NCBI RefSeq assembly: GCF_028198145.1
Contig: NZ_CP116338.1
Coordinates: forward strand, 1,736,001-1,800,000
DNA: 64,000 nucleotides
Source of the DNA: Microbacterium sp. nov. GSS16
GTDB lineage: Bacteria > Actinomycetota > Actinomycetes > Actinomycetales > Microbacteriaceae
Reading direction: 5' to 3'
Position numbers and translations under genes: made by a program. The notes below the pieces were generated by a model. That model was not told the origin of the DNA. It did no database searches and saw only the letters and a program-made list of their open reading frames with translations. Shown here piece after piece: positions 58,765 through 64,000 of the stretch (the first letter of the stretch is position 1; every line of letters starts with the position of its first letter).

Positions 58765-58779
58765 CGCGACGTCGCGTCA
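58762..58779. terminator. Palindromic hairpin at the DUF3039 stop codon
   Basis: TGACGCGACGTCGCGTCA is a perfect 18-bp palindrome (stem 7, ACGT loop) whose first three bases are the stop codon of the gene. It probably terminates or protects the transcript. Confidence 0.55.
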
Positions 58780-58802
58780 AAGCGTGTCAGTCAGCGTCGA
58801 CG

Positions 58803-58836
58803 ACCCTTCGGCGCGTCGCTGCGCTCCTTGCTCAGG
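58803..58836. repeat. Long variant of the interspersed CCCTTCG...GCTCAGGG repeat
   Basis: The ends CCCTTCG and GCTCAGGG equal those of the copy at 21072-21090 (reverse complement), but the middle is a 19-bp CGCTGCG-type insertion. It lies in the 85-bp convergent gap after DUF3039. Confidence 0.45.
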
Positions 58837-58849
58837 GACCGGATGGCCG

Positions 58850-60169
58850 CTAGAGCGCGTCGACGAAAAGGGTCGGGATCGCAGGATCCGACTTGCTGAG
58901 CGCCAGTGCCCGCACCGGCAGCTCCTCGCGGACTCGCAGGTGGTGCTCCCGAGCGGATGCCGTTCCCGCGGCGCCCTCGTGCGCAGCATCGATCTCACCG
59001 GCGTCGACCAGCACGACCTGCAGCGCGCGGGCCTCGGGGTGCTCGGCGGCGGTGTCGACCTGCTCGAAGCCGTCGGCGACCGACACGGTCTCGGCGACCG
59101 CGACGCCGTTGTCGAGAGTGCGGAAGGCGGCTTTGCGCCCGCCCTTGGAGCCTTTGTCGGTGGATGCCTTCGCCACGGCGACCCAGCTGCCCGCAGAGTC
59201 CTGACGAGCGACGAGCTTGTAGACCATGCTCGCGGTCGGATAGCCCGAACCGGTGACCACAGAGGTGCCGACCCCGTAGAAGTCGACGGGGGACGCCGCG
59301 AGAGCGGCGATCGCGTACTCGTCGAGGTCGCTCGTCACGGTGATCTTCGTCTCGGTCGCCCCGAGCTCGTCGAGCTGCTGGCGGACGGCCGCCGCGACCA
59401 GCGGCAGGTCGCCCGAGTCGAGACGCACACCGCCGAGACCGGTGCCGGCGACGCGGATCGCGGTCTCGACGCCCTTCCGGATGTCGTAGGTGTCGACGAG
59501 GAGAGTGGTGCCCGTGCCCAGGCTCGCGATCTGCGAGCGGAACGCGTCCTCCTCCGAGTCGTGCAGCAGCGTCCACGAGTGCGCCGCCGTGCCCATGGTG
59601 GGAATGCCCCACTGCCGGCCGGCCTCGAGGTTGCTCGTCGACGCGAATCCGGCGATGTACGCGGCGCGCGCCGCCGCGACGGCCGACTGCTCGGCGGCGC
59701 GACGCGAGCCCATCTCCGCGAGTGGACGCTCGCCGGCGGCGATGCTCATGCGGGATGCGGCCGTGGCGACCGCGGAGTCATGGTTGAGCACGCTCAGCGC
59801 GAGCGTCTCGAGCACGACGGCGTCGGCGAAGGTGCCCTCGACGCTGAGGATCGGGGAGCCGGGGAAGTAGAGCTCGCCCTCGCGGTAGCCGCGGATCGTC
59901 CCCGTGAAGCGGTAGTTCTCGAGGTAGGTCAGCGCATCGGCATCCACCACGTCGTTGTCTCGCAGGTACCGCAGCTCGTCGTCGCCGAACCGGAAGTCGC
60001 GCAGCAGCGTCAGCAGGCGTCCGGTGCCGGCGACGACGCCGAAGCGGCGGCCGCCGGAGAGGCGCCGCGAGAACAGCTCGAACACGCTGGGCCTGGTCGC
60101 GGTGCCATCGCGCAGAGACGCGGCGAGCATGGTCAGTTCATAGCGGTCGGTGAGGAACGCGGAGCTCAT
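58850..60169 (-). CDS. pncB: Nicotinate phosphoribosyltransferase
   Basis: A 439-residue enzyme making nicotinate mononucleotide from nicotinate and PRPP in NAD salvage. It shows LTDRYELTMLAAS at the N-terminus, GTAAHSWTL with the conserved His, LVDTYDIRKGVETAI and RLDSGDL. The start ATG 60169-60167 follows TACACT by 6 nt. It is divergent from the hexosaminidase gene across 81 bp. The PRPP could come from the prs product. Confidence 0.92.
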   Translation of the reverse strand: MSSAFLTDRYELTMLAASLRDGTATRPSVFELFSRRLSGGRRFGVVAGTGRLLTLLRDFRFGDDELRYLRDNDVVDADALTYLENYRFTGTIRGYREGELYFPGSPILSVEGTFADAVVLETLALSVLNHDSAVATAASRMSIAAGERPLAEMGSRRAAEQSAVAAARAAYIAGFASTSNLEAGRQWGIPTMGTAAHSWTLLHDSEEDAFRSQIASLGTGTTLLVDTYDIRKGVETAIRVAGTGLGGVRLDSGDLPLVAAAVRQQLDELGATETKITVTSDLDEYAIAALAASPVDFYGVGTSVVTGSGYPTASMVYKLVARQDSAGSWVAVAKASTDKGSKGGRKAAFRTLDNGVAVAETVSVADGFEQVDTAAEHPEARALQVVLVDAGEIDAAHEGAAGTASAREHHLRVREELPVRALALSKSDPAIPTLFVDAL

Positions 60170-60175
60170 CCGGCC

Positions 60176-60181
60176 AGTGTA
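60176..60181 (-). promoter_or_regulatory. -10 box TACACT of pncB
   Basis: It ends 6 nt before ATG 60169 on the minus strand. Confidence 0.45.
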
Positions 60182-60250
60182 TCCAGGCGCCGGGTCGGGA
60201 ATACTGAGCAGCGGATCCCGCCCCCACGACCGATGACGGAGCACCCGCGC

Positions 60251-61711
60251 ATGGCAGACGAGCTGACCCGACTGGTGAACGGAGTGCTGTGGCCGGGATT
60301 CCTCGGATCCGAGATGCCGGCATGGCTCGGCACGGCGCTCGATGAGGGTCTGGCCGGAGTGGTCTACTTCGCGCAGAACCTCGTCGGCGAAACCGCTGCG
60401 CTGAGCGCCGACATCCATCGTCGCGCCCCGCGCGCGCTGATCGGGATCGACGAGGAGGGCGGCAGCGTCACCCGGCTCGAGACCCATACCGGCTCAACCG
60501 TTCCGGGGGCAGCGCAGCTGGGCGTCGTGGATGACGTGGTCGCCACTGAGGCGACCGGCTACGAGGTCGGCCGCCGTGTCGACGCGGTCGGAGGCGACGT
60601 CGTCATCGGGCCGGTGGCGGATGTGAACACCGACCCGCGCAACCCCGTGGTCGGCGTGCGCTCTTTCGGCGCGAGCACCGATCTCGTCTCCAGGCACACG
60701 GCCGCGGCGGTGCGCGGCATCCAGCGCACCGGACTCGCCGCATGTGCCAAGCACTACCCCGGGCACGGCGACACGCACACCGACTCGCACCACGACCTTC
60801 CGACGCTGACCCTCTCTCAGCACGAGATCGACGCGCAGCACATCCCTCCGTTCATCGCGGCCGTTCGCGCAGGCGTGTTCTCGATCATGACGGCGCACAT
60901 CAGCGCCCCGCACTGGGGCGACGCTCCTGCCACGCTCGATCCGAACGTGCTCGGCCGGCTGCGTCGCGATGGGTTCGACGGAGTGATCATCACCGACGCG
61001 CTCGACATGGCCGCGATCCGCGAGCAGGTCGGCATCGGCGGGGGAGCCGTGCGCGCGCTCGCCGCTGGCGCCGACCTGCTGTGCATCGGCAATCCGACCA
61101 ACCCCGGCGCGGCCATGCTGCCCGACCAGGACGAACGGGACTACCTGGCCGCTCGCGACGCGATCATCGCGGCGGTCAGCAGCGGCGAGCTCTCCCGCGC
61201 GCGAATCGAGGACGCGGCGCATCGCGTGGCGGCGATGGCGGATGCCGTGCGGCAGCGGTCCGCAGTACCTGCGGTGTCCTTCGATGGGGACGGCATCGCT
61301 GATCGCGCGGTGCGCGTGCAGGGCGAGCTTCCCTCGTTCGCCGACGCGCCGACCACCGTGATCGACCTGCGACGGGCATCGAGTCTGGCGGTCGACAGCG
61401 CGGCTTCGCACGTCGCACTCGCGCTCGCGGCCGGAGGGGAGATCGTCCGGCTCGACGCGATATCCGCCAGCCGAGAGCAGATCACCGACGCCGCCAGCCG
61501 CGCGAGCGCCGGGCAGAGCCTCGTGCTCGTCGACAGCGTCGAAGCCGACTCCCCGCAGAGGGCCGTGCTCGACAGCATCCGCTCCCTGTCGCCGGCCATC
61601 GCCGCGGTGAACGTCGGTCTGCCCGCCGAGGCGGAAGGCGCCGTGATCTCGTCACCGGCCGCAAGCATGCTCGCCGCCCGAGCCGCCCGCCGCGCCATGC
61701 TGAGCCGCTGA
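60251..61711 (+). CDS. Family 3 glycoside hydrolase, NagZ-like N-acetylglucosaminidase
   Basis: A 486-residue enzyme with a GH3 catalytic domain and a C-terminal extension. The NagZ signature [14 protein letters not shown] lies near residues 167-180, followed by FSIMTAHI and [12 protein letters not shown], with the catalytic Asp. No signal peptide is present, suggesting cytosolic recycling of muropeptide GlcNAc. I chose ATG 60251, which has GGAG 9 nt upstream; an ATG at 60233 is possible. murI follows after 25 nt. Confidence 0.88.
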   Translation: MADELTRLVNGVLWPGFLGSEMPAWLGTALDEGLAGVVYFAQNLVGETAALSADIHRRAPRALIGIDEEGGSVTRLETHTGSTVPGAAQLGVVDDVVATEATGYEVGRRVDAVGGDVVIGPVADVNTDPRNPVVGVRSFGASTDLVSRHTAAAVRGIQRTGLAACAKHYPGHGDTHTDSHHDLPTLTLSQHEIDAQHIPPFIAAVRAGVFSIMTAHISAPHWGDAPATLDPNVLGRLRRDGFDGVIITDALDMAAIREQVGIGGGAVRALAAGADLLCIGNPTNPGAAMLPDQDERDYLAARDAIIAAVSSGELSRARIEDAAHRVAAMADAVRQRSAVPAVSFDGDGIADRAVRVQGELPSFADAPTTVIDLRRASSLAVDSAASHVALALAAGGEIVRLDAISASREQITDAASRASAGQSLVLVDSVEADSPQRAVLDSIRSLSPAIAAVNVGLPAEAEGAVISSPAASMLAARAARRAMLSR

Positions 61712-61722
61712 CCGCACGAGAC

Positions 61723-61728
61723 TAGGCT
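61723..61728 (+). promoter_or_regulatory. -10 box TAGGCT of murI
   Basis: It ends 8 nt before ATG 61737; a TTG at 61728 would begin inside the box and is rejected as start. Confidence 0.4.
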
Positions 61729-61736
61729 TGAGCACC

Positions 61737-62579
61737 ATGAACGACGCACCGATCGGCATCTTCGACTCCGGCGTCGGCGGGCTCACGGTGGCCAGGGCGA
61801 TCCGCGCGCAGCTGCCGCAGGAGTCGCTCGTGTACATCGGCGACACGGCCCACTCGCCCTACGGGCCGAAGCCGATCGCGGACGTCAGGCGCTACAGCAT
61901 CGAGGTGCTCGACGCGCTCGTCGAGCAGGGCGTGAAGATGCTCGTGATCGCGTGCAACACGGCATCCGCCGCGGTGCTGCGCGACGCCCGCGAACGGTAC
62001 GACGTTCCCGTGGTCGAGGTGATCGGCCCGGCGGTGCGCCGCGCGGTCTCGACGACGCGCAACGGCCGTGTCGGCGTGATCGGCACGGTCGGCACGATCG
62101 GCTCGCGCGCCTACCAGGACATGCTCGAGGTGAACGAGCGCCTGGAAGTGTTCACTGCCGCCTGCCCTCGCTTCGTCGAATTCGTCGAAGCCGGCATCAC
62201 CGGCTCGCCGGAGGTGCTGGCCGTGGCCGAGGAGTATCTCGCGCCGCTGCGGGATGCCCAGGTCGACACCCTCGTGCTGGGATGCACGCACTACCCTTTC
62301 CTGCGCGGCGCGATCAGCTATGTGATGGGCCAGGGGGTCTCGCTCGTGTCCAGCGACGACGAGACCGCCGCCGATGTCTATCGTCAGCTCGTGAAGCGCG
62401 ACCAGCTCGCCTCGCAGGGCGCCGTCGCCAGCTACGTGTACGAGGCGACCGGGGACTCGGCGGAGGACTTCACCGCGCTCGCCAACCGCCTGATGGGTCA
62501 CGAGGTGCGCGACGTGCAGCTCGTGCAGACCGGCGTGATCGACCTGCCCTACCTGCTCGACGCCGATACCCGGCCCTGA
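61737..62579 (+). CDS. murI: Glutamate racemase
   Basis: A 280-residue racemase making D-glutamate for peptidoglycan. It shows [23 protein letters not shown] with the first catalytic Cys and GCTHYPF with the second. ATG 61737 gives the usual N-terminus just before the [10 protein letters not shown] motif. rph follows after 24 nt, then rdgB: a murI-rph-rdgB cluster common in actinobacteria. Confidence 0.95.
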   Translation: MNDAPIGIFDSGVGGLTVARAIRAQLPQESLVYIGDTAHSPYGPKPIADVRRYSIEVLDALVEQGVKMLVIACNTASAAVLRDARERYDVPVVEVIGPAVRRAVSTTRNGRVGVIGTVGTIGSRAYQDMLEVNERLEVFTAACPRFVEFVEAGITGSPEVLAVAEEYLAPLRDAQVDTLVLGCTHYPFLRGAISYVMGQGVSLVSSDDETAADVYRQLVKRDQLASQGAVASYVYEATGDSAEDFTALANRLMGHEVRDVQLVQTGVIDLPYLLDADTRP

Positions 62580-62603
62580 ACCCGAATGCTCCGAGAGGAC
62601 ACC

Positions 62604-63350
62604 ATGACCGACATCGTCCGCGCCGACGGGCGCAGCACCGACCAGCTCCGCGAGATCACGATCGAGCGCGGCTGGTCTGCGCACGCCGAGGGCTCGGCAC
62701 TGATCAGCTTCGGCGGCACGAAGGTGCTGTGCACCGCATCGTTCACCAACGGCGTGCCCCGATGGCTGACGGGCAAGGGCAAGGGGTGGGTGACCGCCGA
62801 ATACGCGATGCTGCCCCGCGCCACCAACAGCCGTAATGACCGTGAGAGCGTGAAGGGTCGCATCGGCGGTCGCACGCACGAGATCTCTCGGCTCATCGGC
62901 CGTGCGCTGCGCGCCGTGGTCGACACGAAGGCGCTCGGCGAGAACACCATCGTCATCGACTGCGACGTGCTGCAGGCCGACGGCGGCACCCGCACCGCCG
63001 CTATCACCGGCGCCTACGTCGCGCTCGCCGACGCCGTCGAATGGGGCCGCGATAAGAAGTTCATCGGCAGGAACGCCAAGCCGCTGCTCGACACAGTCGC
63101 CGCCGTGTCGGTGGGCATCGTCGACGGCGAGCCGATGCTCGATCTCGCCTACGTCGAGGACGTGCGTGCCGAGACCGATATGAACGTCGTCGTCACCGGC
63201 CGCGGTCTCTTCGTCGAGGTGCAGGGCACCGCAGAGGGAGCGCCGTTCGACAAGCGCGAGCTCGACGCGCTGCTCGACCTCGGTGTGAACGGCTGCGCTT
63301 CTCTGAAGGAGCATCAGCTCGCGGCGCTGGGCGAGGGGGGCGCCGAGTGA
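62604..63350 (+). CDS. rph: Ribonuclease PH
   Basis: A 248-residue phosphorolytic 3'-5' exoribonuclease trimming tRNA 3' ends. It shows [54 protein letters not shown] and [25 protein letters not shown] lies about 6-9 nt before ATG 62604; an in-frame ATG at 62586 is less likely. Its stop overlaps the rdgB start (GTGA). Confidence 0.95.
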   Translation: MTDIVRADGRSTDQLREITIERGWSAHAEGSALISFGGTKVLCTASFTNGVPRWLTGKGKGWVTAEYAMLPRATNSRNDRESVKGRIGGRTHEISRLIGRALRAVVDTKALGENTIVIDCDVLQADGGTRTAAITGAYVALADAVEWGRDKKFIGRNAKPLLDTVAAVSVGIVDGEPMLDLAYVEDVRAETDMNVVVTGRGLFVEVQGTAEGAPFDKRELDALLDLGVNGCASLKEHQLAALGEGGAE

Positions 63351-63940
63351 AGGTCGTTCTCGCCACCCACAACCCGCACAAGGTCACCGAGTTCCAGCAG
63401 ATCACCGCCTCGACCCGCCCCGACCTCGAGGTGATCGGCTATGACGGCCCTGAGCCGGTCGAAGACGGGGTGACCTTCGCGCAGAACGCCCTGATCAAGG
63501 CGCGTGCGGCGTTCGCGCACACCGGTCTGCCGTCGCTCGCCGATGACTCCGGTATCTGCGTCGACGTGCTCGGCGGATCCCCGGGAGTGTTCTCGGCGTA
63601 CTGGGCAGGGCAGAAGAAGGATGCCGCCGCGAACCTGGAGCTGCTGCTCGATCAGCTCCGCGACGTCGCCGACCCGCACCGCAGCGCGCAGTTCCACTCG
63701 ACCATAGCGCTGGTGACGGCAGACGGGCAGGAGCGCGTCGTGGAGGGAATCTGGCCGGGCCGGCTGGCGCACCGGGCATCCGGTACCGGCGGATTCGGCT
63801 ACGACCCGATCTTCATCCCCGACGGTCAGGACCCGGCATCCGAGCGCTCGGTCGGCGAGTTCACCGACGCCGAGAAGCAGGCGCAGTCGCATCGGGCCCG
63901 CGCGTTCCAGGCCCTCATCCCGCTGCTCGCCGCGCTGTAG
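63347..63940 (+). CDS. rdgB: dITP/XTP pyrophosphatase
   Basis: A 197-residue HAM1/RdgB-type hydrolase that removes deaminated purine NTPs. It shows [14 protein letters not shown] at the N-terminus, [21 protein letters not shown] (catalytic region) and [15 protein letters not shown]. It starts with GTG 63347 in the GTGA overlap with rph. A hairpin follows at 63972-63994, then the window ends. Confidence 0.95.
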   Translation: MKVVLATHNPHKVTEFQQITASTRPDLEVIGYDGPEPVEDGVTFAQNALIKARAAFAHTGLPSLADDSGICVDVLGGSPGVFSAYWAGQKKDAAANLELLLDQLRDVADPHRSAQFHSTIALVTADGQERVVEGIWPGRLAHRASGTGGFGYDPIFIPDGQDPASERSVGEFTDAEKQAQSHRARAFQALIPLLAAL

Positions 63941-63971
63941 CGTCGCCTCGCGCCGTTGTTGAGAAGCGTTA

Positions 63972-63994
63972 CCGTTCCCGAGTAGGCGGAACGG
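63972..63994. terminator. Hairpin after rdgB
   Basis: CCGTTCC (63972-63978) and GGAACGG (63988-63994) pair with a 9-nt loop, 31 bp past the rdgB stop. The last bases of the window carry no other feature I can see. Confidence 0.55.
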
Positions 63995-64000
63995 GCCTTC

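Noticed and set aside
58529..61711. Very long plus-strand open frame covering the nicotinate phosphoribosyltransferase region
   Set aside because: Its first two thirds are an antisense or shifted reading of pncB and DUF3039, a usual artefact of high GC; only the part from 60251 encodes a recognisable protein.
61728..61736. TTG start for murI at 61728
   Set aside because: It overlaps the TAGGCT box; ATG 61737 gives the usual N-terminus of glutamate racemase.
1..64000. Mobile elements, integrases, toxin-antitoxin or defence islands
   Set aside because: No transposase, integrase, restriction or toxin gene motif was found, and base composition is even; the genes are core metabolic and regulatory types.

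Overview
The window is a high-GC chromosomal segment of an actinobacterium, most likely a Microbacteriaceae member close to Microbacterium. This is inferred from GC-rich codon use, the Prs N-terminal form, split acyl-CoA carboxylase subunits including an epsilon chain, a MetNIQ/BmpA/DUF3039 gene set, and many start codons directly preceded by a TANNNT box. No genus marker such as rRNA is present. I see no insertion sequence, integrase, prophage gene, CRISPR array or rRNA. One tRNA gene is present. The segment reads as core chromosome with very short intergenic gaps.

Layout, left to right. 1-2.3 kb: the start of a carotenoid operon on the minus strand (idi-crtE-crtB, crtB cut by the window edge), divergent from a MarR regulator that is probably the carotenoid repressor. 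2.4-5.1 kb: a methionine-type ABC importer (metQ, metN, metI). 5.2-6.6 kb: an RluA-family pseudouridine synthase and a second MarR regulator. 6.8-9.3 kb: tRNA-Gln(UUG) abutting glmU, then prs. 9.4-12.3 kb: a three-gene flavin electron-transfer cassette (FMN-binding lipoprotein, ApbE flavin transferase, membrane/ferredoxin-reductase fusion). 12.3-14.6 kb: a two-component system. 14.7-17.8 kb: gnd and a divergent gluconate permease. 17.8-23 kb: a 41-residue membrane protein, rplY, pth, a Pro-rich membrane protein, trpS, xth and a YihY-type protein. 23-26.5 kb: the sdhCDAB operon. 26.6 kb: a mannose-1-phosphate guanylyltransferase.

27.9-36.9 kb is one long plus-strand nucleoside uptake and salvage operon: BmpA-type binding lipoprotein, double ATPase, two permeases, cytidine deaminase, thymidine phosphorylase, adenosine deaminase and a PfkB sugar/nucleoside kinase. 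Purine nucleoside phosphorylase and a phosphohexo/phosphopentomutase follow on the minus strand (38.4-40.9 kb), and a nucleoside hydrolase lies at 51.3 kb. Together these genes could import nucleosides, deaminate them, cleave off the base and route the pentose phosphate into central metabolism. 40.9-51.2 kb holds a cysteine-less lipoamide-dehydrogenase-like flavoprotein, the acyl-CoA carboxylase genes (accA3; accD and accE), maf, a TRAM-type RNA methyltransferase and a LuxR regulator/sensor kinase/pseudo-kinase trio. 52.3-58.8 kb contains hypothetical genes, a nucleotidyltransferase, and an ABC exporter whose ATPase carries a roughly 545-residue Lys/Ala/Thr/Ser-rich histone-H1-like N-terminal extension with an internal 60-bp minisatellite. 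58.8-64 kb carries nicotinate phosphoribosyltransferase, a NagZ-like hexosaminidase, murI, rph and rdgB (cell-wall recycling and nucleotide hygiene).

The observations I rate highest are the Lys/Ala-rich ABC ATPase fusion, the flavinylation cassette, the tRNA-Gln/glmU junction where tRNA 3' processing would yield an almost leaderless mRNA, the pseudo-kinase signalling trio, and two window-wide patterns: a TANNNT box 6-8 nt before about 20 start codons, and strong enrichment of GGATGCC/GGCATCC.
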